NCBI RefSeq assembly: GCF_022201045.2
Contig: NC_068560.1
Location: forward strand, 37,473,001-37,537,000
From: Citrus sinensis
Taxonomy: Eukaryota > Streptophyta > Magnoliopsida > Sapindales > Rutaceae
Direction: 5' to 3'
Length of the DNA stretch: 64,000 nt
Shown here one piece after another: positions 11,583 to 22,781 of this stretch (position 1 is its first letter; each line of letters starts with the position of its first letter). The notes below the pieces were generated by a model that was given only the letters and a program-made list of their open reading frames with translations, did no database searches and had not been told where the DNA came from. A program made the translations under genes and the position numbers.

Positions 11583-13620
11583 CAGTCGAATACCTCCACG
11601 TTCCCCGCGGGAACACAAAATTGCTGCCTCACATTCGGAGCAACGATTCTTCCATCAGAAGGAACTTCAATCCTTCTTCCGCCTCGAGAAGTGTCTCCTC
11701 CAAAGCAATAGGATGCGACTCCGCATGCTTCCATCACCATGCCGCCCATTGATGATGATTTACCCCTAAGCTCATATCCTACTCTCCATCTCCGAGCTAA
11801 TGTGGTGAAGATTCTGTTAATTTTTATTCTCATTTTGTATCTGTAATAGTTTGTTTGTGTTTCTGGTTGTGGTTGTAGTATTCGGACATTAAGATTTGTG
11901 TTTAGTATTTTGAACAAATAGCGTGTTGTGCTCTGTTTTGGCTATGTTTTTTTGTTTTAAAGAAAATTCAGACGTAATAACCAAACATGTGCTGTTCTGG
12001 TTTGCAATTAATTAAACTCGCTGTTTGCTTGTATTATTTAGATTAGTTTGTAGTTTTCGGAGACAAACAAATGTGTTTTTGACATTACCATGTGCTGTTG
12101 TGTTCTGTTTGGCTGTTTGCTTGTTGTAAAGAAGAATACAGACATGATTCTTCTCTGCTTTGTATTGTAAACTCGCTCTCTGTTTGTCTGTTGTGTAGTA
12201 CTAAAAAATGGTTAATTATGTCTTGGACTGGATCGTGTTTTTCATCTGTTTGGAGGCTGCATTTTCTGAGAAGATGTCATTGCCGAAGCCGATGCATACA
12301 CTTGCTACAGAAGCCTCTATGTGAGCTTTTTGTTACTAGCGCACCACACATGCGTGTCTTGGGCTTCTACCACTTCCATTGTGAATTTCTTCTACTGTTG
12401 ATCTCGGTTGGCATCGGATTCAATAGACTTAATGGGAGGGTGTGATAGAGCAGCTGCAAGCCCAAACCGTTCACAAGCAAAAATCAAACTAAAGTAGGTC
12501 TTGGGGGAAAAAAAAGAAAAAAAAAACTTCAAATGTTGGATTTCTATATGGTCACTTATTTTTGTCTGTCCAAAAGGAATATAAAATTTGGTCCACTCTG
12601 AGTAATTCTCCAGAACTTATGCATGAGGGTTTCGCAATTCCTTCTGGAAATCAGCCAGGCGTAATGAGCCCAGCAGTGCATTGCTTCTAGTTTGAGGCTG
12701 CGGATATAATTTAGGCTTGGGATTGGGTAGTATTGGCTATACACTGGCGATGTTATGCTGGGAACTGGTCTGAGGGGCCGTGTCATGGTTGTGTTGAGTC
12801 CAAGTGGGGTGTCAAAGACAGGAGCATGGCCTTGGGTTATAACTTATAACCGTTTCAGGTACAGTGATTGGACTTTCTTTTGGCGTGCTTATACAAACCG
12901 TGGATGATGATGGTTTTTTACGATGTTATATATTCATGTATCATATGCTATTTGATACTGAAATGTTTTAGATTGGTGCTTTGGATGTTAGAGTTCATAT
13001 TTATCTTTTGTTTAGTTGGATAATGGCAGGAATTTGATCTTTAATCTGTTCCACTTTAGGTATCTGTTAATGTTGTTGTCTTTAAGAAACACTTCTACAA
13101 GATCTGAGATTAGTTTTTATTTGACTGAGTAATCTGCAGGTAGATCAGACCACAGTTTCAAGGCTACAATTGGCTCTGACTCACCAAGCAATGCCTACTA
13201 ACAAAACGAAATATATAGTCACAGAATTAGATGCTGATCATAAGTCGATAAAAATGTACCTGTTTGTTGAATATTGGTTGTGAATGATACTTTGGTTTGG
13301 TCTGCATTCTCCAGAAAAGACTGATTGGAGAACTGTTGAGTTCACAGATTAGAGTGGAGGAGAGGAAATGCAGAATGAATGAATAGATGGGGTTTTGCTA
13401 AGGTCAAAGGCCGGGGCCGAGATTCGACTCCATCCTTGGTTCAAATTTCTGATCCAATTGGTAGTAAGATTTGAATCTCAAGCTGTCAAATCTCAACGGG
13501 CTTGGAGTTGTGAACCCCTTGGCCCCATTGGACAAATTAATTTTGAAAAGAATCCTCGTTTCAAACGAAACACATGTGAGTAGATTAATTATCTTAGTTA
13601 CTTGGAACATGTAGCATTAC
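11151..13620 (+). other. Gene-free or decayed transcribed region with exon-like fragments
   Basis: After the HVA22-like gene comes a CT microsatellite (11551-11579) that resembles a plant 5' leader. About 150 bases later a short frame begins MPPIDDDLPLSSYPTLHLRA at about 11739. Downstream pieces look protein-like only over short runs (for example PELMHEGFAIPSGNQPGV near 12612) and are interrupted by stops. Several possible splice sites occur, but I could not build a continuous frame and recognise no family. It may be a non-coding transcript or a decayed gene. The end (13395-13560) resembles dispersed short-repeat DNA. Confidence 0.3.
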
Positions 13621-13630
13621 TGTTTAATTA

Positions 13631-13800
13631 TGTAATTCATCTCCAAGTATAATCGTTCCTAAAATATATAAAACTAGAACCGTAGTCTTGTCACTTACGG
13701 TAGGAGCGTAGGATTTTTTATTATGTAATTCATCTCTAAGTACAATCGTTCCTAAGGTATATAAAATCTTGTCCTTTACGGTAGGAGTGTACGACAATTT
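13631..13800. repeat. Imperfect tandem duplication, two units of about 80-92 bp
   Basis: Unit 1 (about 13631-13721) and unit 2 (about 13722-13800) both run ATGTAATTCATCTC-AAGTA, CAATCGTTCCTAA, TATATAAAA, CTTACGGTAGGAG. The second copy lacks about 10 bases near the middle. No coding sense is seen. Confidence 0.75.
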
Positions 13801-14497
13801 TTTAATTTTTTTTTTTTCCTGAAAGATTTGACCAATTAACGGCGAATGGAAGCGGCGGCGTCTGGAACTGTTGTGGCATCAATGGGCGTTCTGGCAATGG
13901 ATTTCAATAATCTAAGAATAAAACGTGTACTCGTTATCATATCAGTTTTAATGATATAACAGTTTCTGTATTGGAAGTGTGTTCGATTTTGCTTCTCATA
14001 ACCCTGACATAAAATCTCAAGTTAAGAATTTGATCTTCAACTTGAACGATTGTATTTGCTTGTTTCTATTCCGCTTTCTTCACAACGAATGGGGAAAAAT
14101 TTCTCCAACATATTAAGTGGTTTTTATAGTTATTTACTTATTTATGTTATTTATTCTAATAATTGGTTTTGACTTCTTTCTTCTTCAAGCCAACAACCAC
14201 AAAAAAAAAAAAAAAGGAGAGAGAGAAGAAAAAGAAAGTGTCACTTGTAACCGAGAATTGATCTAGAGGAACGAGTAAGTGGGATTTTTCACCACCCAAA
14301 ATGTGGAAAAGGAGGTAAAAAAGAAGAAGAAGAAGAAGAAGGGGGCGTGATGAAGAGGAAGCTTCTGTTTGTCAAGAGCTAAACGATCAAAGTCATGTGA
14401 AGGTCGAACGTTATTTGTTTATTATCTCTGCATGCAATATAGCAATTGGTCATCTTTGTTGGTACAGTGATTAAGACATCGAAGCGTGAGAAAGGTG
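13801..14497. other. Intergenic DNA, simple repeats
   Basis: Contains A-runs and a GAA run (14315-14341, GAAGAAGAAGAAGAAGAAG). No gene or element boundary is recognised. Confidence 0.45.
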
Positions 14498-14754
14498 AAC
14501 CTTAGCTAGGGTTGGCAAAAAAATTTGAAATATTGATTTTCTTTAATTTATCTATGATTGTAATAACTTGTTGATCATTAATTTATTTTAAATTTACAAT
14601 AATTTAAAAATTTTAAAATAAATAACTAAAGCCCAAGCACGGCCCAGACCTGCAATAGGCCCGACCCAAGCCCATACACTTAACTAACAGAGGGCCTGGA
14701 CATGGGCTTGAAAAAGCCCGGCCCAGGCCCGCTGTTTGCCATCCCTAACCTTAG
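14498..14754. mobile_element. hAT-type MITE with 8-bp target duplication
   Basis: The element 14506-14746 (241 bp) is flanked by AACCTTAG at 14498-14505 and 14747-14754. The left end reads CTAGGGTTGGCAAA. The right end reads TTTGCCATCCCT, its near reverse complement. Inside are GGCCC-rich words (GCCCGGCCCAGGCCC at 14716-14730) typical of plant hAT subterminal regions. Short terminal repeats starting TAGGG and an 8-bp duplication place it in the hAT superfamily. No open frame, so it depends on a transposase made elsewhere. Confidence 0.87.
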
Positions 14755-15012
14755 GTCTAACCAATGACCGGATGGCAATATTAAAATTGTGGCAATGGGG
14801 TTAAATTTTGTTTCTGATAGAAAGTAGACATGGGTTAATTTTGAGTGTGGGAGATGAATTGGGGCCGACTAGGGAGATCTTGGTAGCTGTTCCGATGCCA
14901 ATTGAGCTTTAATTTATCTAATCTGTTACTGGAAAAAAAAAAAAAAAGAATCCAACAACCCACAAACCATTTAATTGATGCAACATTATTTTCGGCTTTA
15001 CTTATTATCTCT

Positions 15013-15871
15013 ATTACTCCTGGGAATTTTACATCAATAGCCATAAAAATTTTGGCTTTTTCCATCTTAACCCCCTAAACAAATTTCTATCAACATTAGC
15101 CATAAAAGAACCTTTGAGACCAAAATACCCCTCTCTCTCATCTCTCCCCCAACACTCTCTTTCACCCATCTCTCCCAAACCGAACAAACTCCCATCATCA
15201 GCGGTAACATCAGCCCTCGTCGGCGGTGGCTTCATCCCTCATCGACGTCCGATCTACCATCTATAGTATTTAACAAAACCTAAGTTAGCTATTTTATTTA
15301 TTTTCATTAATACATAGTGGTATGAGTTATTTTCTGAACTTGCTCAAGAGTTTCAGTGAACTGCAAGTCGTGAGTGAATTTGGCGACAGGCTGCCTGTCG
15401 CACCAAAACTTAGTGCGACAGGCTGTCTATCGCACTAAGGTTTGGTGCGACATGCTGTCTATCGCACTAAGGTTTGGTGCGATAAGTTCCCTGTTGCGTG
15501 AAGCTTCGTGCGACAGACAGCCTGTCGCCAGATTCACCCACGACTGGCAGTTCACTGAAACTCTCGAGCAAGTTCAAAAAATAACTCATACCACTATGTG
15601 ATGCCGATTAGTGTTGGATCCGGATAGATTATGATCGGATTTCATTTTTATCGTTGCCTTTTGTCGTCGTCGTTGGTTGATGATTCAAGAGTGAAAAGCT
15701 GCCTTTGGTTTGACGAAAGGGGAGGAAGAAAGTTGCTTTTGGTTTGTAAAAAAGGGTAATTTGGGGAGAAAAACGTGTGTTTGGCTAATGTTGATAGAAA
15801 AAAGTTGAGAGGGTTAATTGTGAAAATAGCAAAAGTTTTATGGTTATTTTCGTAAATTTTCCATTACTCTT
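15013..15871. mobile_element. Non-autonomous MULE (Mutator-like) with long terminal inverted repeats
   Basis: The element 15022-15862 (841 bp) starts GGGAATTTTACATCAATAGC and ends with the near reverse complement (TTTTCGTAAATTTTCC). The inverted repeats extend about 90 bases on each side, to GAAATTTGTTTAGGGGG-type sequence. It is flanked by ATTACTCCT (15013-15021) and ATTACTCTT (15863-15871), a 9-bp duplication with one mismatch. Long inverted repeats plus a 9-bp duplication are the Mutator signature. No transposase is encoded. The interior holds a second foldback repeat (15313-15598). Confidence 0.88.
15313..15598. repeat. Foldback repeat nested in the MULE, with CGACAGG palindromic core units
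   Basis: Two arms of about 88 bases face each other. The left arm starts CATAGTGGTATGAGTTATTT and the right arm ends AAATAACTCATACCACTATG. I count about six mismatches between arms. Between them lie repeated palindromic words (GCGACAGGCTGCCTGTCGC, GTGCGACAGGCTGTCTATCG, GTGCGACATGCTGTCTATCG, GTGCGACAGACAGCCTGTCG) linked by CACTAAGGTTTG. The two outermost bases are symmetrical, but I see no target duplication, so it could be a separate inserted element or part of the MULE. Confidence 0.8.
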
Positions 15872-16995
15872 CTCCATACCATTTTATTAGTAGAAAAGGA
15901 TAATCATTATGTGACATACAGACTAAAAATCTGCCCGGAACTCAGTCCACGGTAACCCTCCAAATCCTCCAGTTGGAAATTTTTATACTGGCAGCCTCTT
16001 TACATCTTCTTTTGATTACCTATTGTATCTTGATTGTGCACATGCACGTGTCTGCACACGCGCACCCCCACACACACATACAGAGACATACGCGCGCGCG
16101 ACCGCACACGTGTGTACACACCCGCACATATGCGCGCACACACACGTATCCCCCGCGCGCGCATATATATATATATAAAAGAAGGAGCTGGCTAAGTTAC
16201 AGATTCTGTAACATACAGATCCAACTTAGCCAGATTCTGTAACACACACGTAACATAGCAACCTCCATAAAAGAAATACATCTCTGTACTTTTACTTTCA
16301 CTTTCCCCAGAAAGATTCTATACTTTATAAATTTTAAATTCAAATTGAAACATAAGGAAAAAAAAAAATCATACTTAGTTTTATTAGAAAACAAGCAAGC
16401 AAAGACGATGATGAGACCGGCGAAACGACAACGAAAAAAGTTGTGAAGCGCAAAGAGAAAGCTGAAGTTTTGAGCTTAGATTCGAAATTGTTCTATTTGT
16501 ATCGGCAAAAAAGATAAAAACAAACAAATAAATAAATAAAATCCGTGCTTCATCTTCAAATGGGGAAAAGAATCCCTACTTTAAAAGTTTAAACTCAAAT
16601 TAAAGCATTAAAAAAAATGCTTGTTTTTGCACATAAGGGGAACGGGAAGACGATGCCGACTAAGAAACCACAGCGAACGGTACGAGAGCAAAAGAGATAG
16701 CTAAATATTTTGACTTTGATTTCTTAATTTCTGAGGCAAGGCTTTAACTTGTAGATTTTGTGTGTCGTCTTCGGTTAGATTGGGTTTTAAACTTTGAGAG
16801 TTCTAAATAAAAAAGCAATCAAGGGTTTGGGTTTGCTGACACGCAACACTTATATTCTGTTTAAATCAGTTTGGGCGGGTCTCTTCGTTCCTGTACCTTT
16901 TTTTTTTTTTTAAAGAATTACAACAGCTATTACTTGTATTGTACTATTGTATGTACCCAACTTCAGAAAACATTGAAGCCCTGTCAAATAAGACT
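15872..16995. other. Intergenic DNA with compound alternating purine-pyrimidine microsatellite
   Basis: From about 16038 to 16178 the DNA is almost entirely CA/GT, CG and TA dinucleotides (CACACACACA, CGCGCGCGCG, GCGCGCGCATATATATATAT). A hairpin follows at 16187-16233 (CTGGCTAAGTT ... AACTTAGCCAG). The rest is AT-rich with no recognised gene. Confidence 0.7.
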
Positions 16996-17195
16996 CCTAT
17001 AATAAGCTCTTATTATCTTGTATAATAATATAAGATACATAATTATCTCATAATCATTTGATGAAAATCTGACGATTGTAAAAAAATAAGAATTTACTAC
17101 CTTTTACTTTTACGACCGTTAGATTTTCATCAAATGATTATGAGACAGTTATGTATTTTACATTATTATGTAAGATAACGAGTGTCCCTATAATA
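16996..17195. mobile_element. Mutator-like MITE, nearly full palindrome, with 9-bp target duplication
   Basis: The element 17005-17186 (182 bp) is flanked by CCTATAATA at 16996-17004 and 17187-17195. Its two halves are inverted repeats of about 80 bases, including CATAATCATTTGATGAAAAT on one side and ATTTTCATCAAATGATTATG on the other. It can fold almost end to end. No coding capacity. Confidence 0.85.
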
Positions 17196-17882
17196 TTTGC
17201 AAGAGGGGTTGTAAAGACAAATGCGACGTACAACAAATATCTTGTGTTAAATGTTTTCAAGTATCTTAAGACTTGATTAATAAAATTAAAAAGGCAATGG
17301 AATAAGAAAATATTTACTACTTCTAACAAAAAATAAAAACAGTTTAAAACACAAAAGAATGAAAAACATTATTATTTTTATTTATATATAAGTTTATAAG
17401 CTAAATAAACCAATGGGAGGGCCTGGGCTAAGCTAGACAGCGGCAGCAGAGGCTCTGCCTTTATTTTCAACAGACAATTTTTCTCTAAGCTTTCCAATAT
17501 TTGACATTAGTTTAGTTGTTAAAAAAAAATTAAAAAAAATAAGAGGGGAGCTGCAAAATTTACAGTTCAACTGTGATGGGAAAATTTCATTCCGATCTTC
17601 TGATTTTCAACTAGCCACTGCTTGGTTCTTTCTTATTCACATTACGATTGCCCCTTGATGACGATTGTCATTAAGCTAACGTCGTAGCACCACACTAAGT
17701 GAAATCATCTTCAAGGTGAGGTCGTTTGCTGTAAGTTGCCGAGAATTATGCGGTAGATATATACACTTCTCTGATGGTAAGATATAAGAAAAATAAACCT
17801 TCAACCTGTCCCAAGCACATGACCGGATCTAAATATTCTTGAAATCATCACTTGGTGAATCAAAACAAAGAGTTAAAACTTT
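17196..17882. other. Intergenic, 3' side of E2FC-like gene
   Basis: AT-rich DNA with A-runs near 17521-17540. The part next to 17883 is likely 3' UTR of the E2F gene. No other feature seen. Confidence 0.5.
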
Positions 17883-20800
17883 TTAATTATTCCACAAATC
17901 TGTAATGCTGACTTCAGGATCTGATCCGAACCAATAATCATCATCGATCTGCAATGTTTCAGACACAGATAAGTTGGTTAAGTTTCCTATATTGTGAAGA
18001 CCTCACAGAAAATAAATATAATAAACATAGAGAGCCGGTTTTCAAGTTTTGAGACAGACTTACATCACAATCTGATGGAACTATCTTCTGAATCCCAGAT
18101 GCTGCTTCTGAGCTCATCAAGCTGAATGTGTCACTAGAACGTTTCTGATTATCCTCATGTTCTAAGGACAGTCGGAAATTTGGCACTCCGCATGGTTCAT
18201 AATTCCAAGTTGATGGATTCGCTGAATTAGCCTGCTGGAGAGTTATGTCCTTCCCTTCACTTTGGTATTTACTGTGAACATCATTTTCATAACTATTAAG
18301 AAGGCGAAAGACGGCAAAAGCATGTGACGGGAGAATTAAAATAAAATAAAAAAAACATAAATAATGACTTGGACCTAGGACAAATTAATACCCATGTACA
18401 GGTAGCTCATTACAGACTTACTCTGGGCAGAGACACAGAGAGATAGAGAAAGGACCATGCAGATGATGCTAAAAGTGTGCAAGAAAAGCAAGGATACCTC
18501 AGAAGGTACACATCTATTGGTCCTGTGGTGCTTCTGATGATCATTTTATATTGCCTTTTGAGGAAACTAATATCCTGTTCTTATTAAAGGCCAAAGCAGC
18601 CAGATGTTAATACAGTTGAAAATTCACAAAACCCGTAAATTACACTAAACAGAGCACACCTCATCAGGATCAGGAACTTCAATATAACTGGCTTGAGGAG
18701 CTTTTATTGCAATCAGAGTTTGATTCTGTGATAAAAGTAGCCTGAGCAAAGTTAGTTCAAGAGATAACTAAATATGGATTTCAAGTAAATCCTCAAGTTT
18801 ACAGCAATGACCTGGAAGCAAGGAAGGCTAGCAATATCTTCCTCCGTCAAAAACATGTACCTAATGGAACAAGTTGGTAAATAAAGGAAGATAGAGAGAA
18901 GAAGATCTGGCATGTAGAACTAAATCTTATTTTGACTATGATCCAAACCATTCTGGAAAATAGAGCATACTTTTGGTGATTCTCATTTTCTTCTAAGGTC
19001 CTGATAAGCTCCTGTTTTTCCCTGAAGAAACAACAAGATGACAGTTTAATATGTGAGGGAGTTCAATGATAGGAAAACACATGGGCAGAATCATAGTTAT
19101 TCAACCTTATGGAATCATCAATCCTGCATTCTTCGGCATGTAAACTTTCAATCTCAGCCTGAGATGGAACAAAAGAACAGTAGGCAGTTAGAGAGACATA
19201 TCAAATAATGGTAAATTGTTTCTTCCAACAAGCCGGAAACTAAAGTTCCACTTCACAAGGGTCTTTTAATATTTGTTCTTTTTATAATCATTTTCAAACC
19301 TCATTTTGATGTTTGATACCACATACTCATTAGTCTATCAGCTATAAAGTAAATCTCAAGACAATTGCAAATAAAGTAGTAACTAATCTACAGAATTTTC
19401 AGAAAAGGCATGTTTCTTAATTAGCACAATGATAAAAATGAATGTTCTAGCACAATAATCGGTGCTGCATTGTTTAATGGCAGTCCTTTATTAGCACAAT
19501 GATCAAAATGGATCTAGATTATGCCATCTGTCTCTTGAGTCACCTGTTGGTTAGCATACTAGTTTACACAGCTAATAAAACACTCGGCCATAGAACACCA
19601 AAATTGATTGCAGACATGAAGGTCGATGATCAAGTTGCTGGTACATTTTATCAGGAAACAAGGTTTCGGCAACAGTAGCATGCCTTTGCAATGAATATGG
19701 AAATAAATGGAGTTTCAATGTTGAGCAATGTGATATTGAACTCCTAGCAATAATATTTGCATAAGCAACGTGACAGGGAATTGCAGAGTAAACCATAGAA
19801 AAGCTGATATGCTTATCATGCAATGACTAAATAATTCTTCACAAAATATTCAATGAGTAGAACTGTAGAAGAGAAATACAAAATCCAAGGTGCATGGGGG
19901 AGATCCAATTCAAATTCTACACCTTTAATCTAGCAACTTGATCATCCAGCTTACTGGTCCCTAAACTGTCAGATCCCCTGTTTATAAAGCCAATTGATCA
20001 TAATTCAATTAAATTTCAAAGAAGTATCCCAAAAAAAAAAAATTCATAATAAATGAAAATAAACAATAACATAATTACTTCCAGCGTATGTGGTTCTTTG
20101 ATGTTTTCTCTATCAATCTAATTCCTTCCAGAACATTTGTTATATCATATATCCTCCTCTTTTGGACCTGTACAAAGTCAATATAACATATCAGACATAA
20201 AGACATTAGAACGTCATAACTTATTATGTCGATACTCCCTACTAGATATCTGCTAGTACAAAACTTTTATGATGGAACATCAGAGTACCATTTTCTATAC
20301 CTCTAACACTTCAGCCGTACGGTTCAGATCAAGGGTTCCATCTTTAGCCTCTTGGATCAAATTGATGAATTTCCTTGTTAATAAGCCTGCAATGTGTGAA
20401 AACATTGTTTACTATACATAGGTGAAAACAGTAATAGCAATTTCAAAGTTGAAAGCCTCCATTCGACGATACAAGCAAAGTGAATTCAGAAATGTGTGCG
20501 CTTTCATGAGCAAGTGATATAGAAGGGAACAATAACTCAAATAGACTTTTCTTTTTCTCTTAAAGAACTCGAACAGACTTTAATTCAACTAAAACTTACC
20601 TAAGGAACTGTCGTATCGACAACCATTAGATAGATTCAAGCCATTAGGAGCATCTGCCAACAAAAATCAGAGACCATATAAAAGGTCAGCGTCACATCAC
20701 GATGGGCTAAAGATATCAATAAGTGCAAAGATATGCGAATTGATGGAGAGGAATGATATACCAGCATTTGATCCTTGAGTCCCAGACTTGGTAGATTTTA

Positions 20801-21622
20801 ATCCCTTTAACTTCCTATTACTTTTACCACTTGCACAAGACTCTGGTTCAAGCGAAGGAGCATTAACAACTTTATCACGTCTAGCAATATTTTGAGCCGC
20901 ATGATTGGCTAATTCATTTGTTTGTTTCAACTGCAAAAATCATTAAAGCAATTACATTAATGGCATGTACAGGAATGAGGTGCTGCCGCTTTTAGTCCAC
21001 AACTATTCTTTTGAAATAGAAACATTAGCTGTCAAGTAAAATACACTTTAGATTTGCAGTTTCAAAGTTAAATAGAAGCACCACAGTTACAAACACATAT
21101 TTCAAAAGTACGAATTGACGAAGTACCTAATTTTGACTAACCATAAGACTTCTACAAACAATTCAAGAAGACCTATAAGAGATATCAAATAACCAGAAAA
21201 TGTGTCAATGCAATTGAGTGCACAACAATTAAGCCTGAATAAACATAATAAGGTAACAAATAATTATGAATTCAAGATACAAATTTGACATGCAATGAAA
21301 CGGAAATACCGAAAGCACAAAAAAAAAAAAAAGAAATTGAAAAAACTAAACTAAAACTTACCTCAAGCCTAGAAAAAGCGGAATGCGTGTCTTCTATTTT
21401 GTTACAAATATCAATATCAGTAGAATTGCTGTTAACGTTAAGAGTATTATTTTGATTAGAAGAAAGAGGAATCTTGCCAAGTAAGGAATGGTAGTTTCTA
21501 TTAGCGCCAAGAGAAGTAGTTGATGGAGATGATTTCATGTTGTTGTGGTTTGGAAGCAACTGAAATTGAATTTGAGGCGGGTGGTTGTACGGTCGGGTCG
21601 GATCTTTGCTGGAGCTAGTCAT
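17883..21622 (-). CDS. E2FC: E2F transcription factor, E2FC-like
   Basis: E2F proteins pair with DP partners, bind TTTCCCGC-type sites and control S-phase and endoreduplication genes under RBR control. E2FC is mainly a repressor in Arabidopsis. Thirteen exons: 21362-21622, 20762-20930, 20600-20653, 20301-20386, 20079-20167, 19923-19977, 19106-19158, 18971-19021, 18812-18860, 18660-18725, 18498-18574, 18064-18271, 17883-17948; 427 residues. The winged-helix domain spans about 154-219, with the [13 protein letters not shown] recognition helix in exon 5. The dimerisation coil and marked box span about 225-340 ([20 protein letters not shown]). The C-terminus [20 protein letters not shown] is the RBR-binding motif. 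The Gln/Asn/Ser-rich N-terminus with [11 protein letters not shown] resembles E2FC rather than E2FA/B, and the length (427 versus about 396) fits. The start at 21622 is the ATG nearest the family N-terminus. Confidence 0.93.
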
Positions 21623-22141
21623 CACACTACTCACAGAATCTGAAACAGCCGTTGGAGGGAAAAGATGAATAGAGAGAGGTTGGGTGGGACTGTGAGAGAG
21701 AGTAGAGGCGGCAAATAGGAAGAGTCTACACCAACAAAAGAGAGGAAATAAAGATCGGAAAGGAAGCACAACGGAAAGAGAGTTCGAGTGGATCAATAAA
21801 ACCGCGCACGCAGGCGAAGCGGCGAGTTCGAATGCTCCCGGCCCGCCTTTTGGCTGCCACCACTATTTCACTTGCTATGCAATGTGAACGTACCTCCTTT
21901 TTCTTTCCAATTTTCATTTTCTCTCCCTCCCACTTACATGTATGATCTTTTACCTGGGCTTGAGCCGCATCACAGTGGCCCAAACTTAAGTATCTTTTAG
22001 ACGGAGTTTCTAATTATTTTCAAATTAAAACATTATAAGAAAGTAATTGAATATTAATATGGATAAAAATTTCTTTTTAAAAATTTGAATTCTTCTAATT
22101 TTTATTAAAAAAAAGGCACTTGATTAATTAGTCAGATCAAA
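21623..22141 (-). promoter_or_regulatory. E2FC-like 5' leader and promoter region
   Basis: Directly upstream of the ATG the minus strand is pyrimidine-rich (CTCTCTCACAGTCCCACCC near 21685-21705), a common plant leader pattern. The DNA turns AT-rich beyond 22000. I see no clear TATA box. Extent is inferred. Confidence 0.35.
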
Positions 22142-22781
22142 TCTATCTATCTATATATGTATATAAAGTTGGGACTTAAGGAGGTGATGTGGCATCATCA
22201 TTTCTCATCTTTGTATATTCTCTATTATCTAATAAATAGAGAAATTTTCTTTTAGATTTAATTTGATTGTTATTACACAATAACAATTATGTAAAGATTT
22301 TAATGAGGCATATTCTTTGTAATGAACATCAAAGGGTGAGTGTTATGAATTTATTAAAATAAATATAGATGTTCATAACATATATCTCTTAGTCTCTCCA
22401 CTATCTCTCATTAGCAACCTTTAGTTTCCCTATAACTCTCATTATCTCACAAAGAATTATGATCTATAATTTTTCATTAATTTTATGGAGTGATTATGTA
22501 ACTATAAAAGGTGAGCTCATTTTTTTTGTTTTGTACACACACAATTGGAATGAAAAAAATCACTTTATAATATATTCTCTCATTTTATTCTTTATCTTGT
22601 GTTACTTTTTTATTTGTATTGCTGGTTAATAGTTTTTTTTTTAATTTTTTATAAAGGCTGCCTCATCTTTAAAAAAATCAATTCATATTTTTTATCAGTT
22701 TCATCAAGTGTAAAGTAAGAAAAAAAAGATAATACTAAATTCTTTTTTTAAAGCCACGTGAAGCGCGGTTCTTTTTTCTAG
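22142..22781 (+). mobile_element. Short non-autonomous Helitron
   Basis: The 5' end is TC (TCTATCTATCTATATATGTA) and the 3' end is CTAG at 22778-22781. About 12 bases before that end lies a small hairpin, CCACG-TGAAG-CGCGG, with one mismatched pair, then TTCTTTTTT. The host bases at the borders are A (22141) and T (22782), as expected for insertion between A and T with no duplication. A 5' TC, 3' hairpin, CTRR end and AT target are the Helitron hallmarks. The CTATC repeats make the exact 5' base uncertain by 4-8 bases. No RepHel protein is present. Confidence 0.8.

Noticed and set aside
12092-12445. 117-codon frame in the HVA22-E2FC gap
   Set aside because: Cys/Leu-rich and without family signature; other frames of the same stretch look equally protein-like, so no single frame is supported.
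15313-15598. CACTA transposon, because CACTA occurs at the foldback border
   Set aside because: The CACTA word points outward at the right end instead of starting the left end, and no 3-bp duplication is visible.
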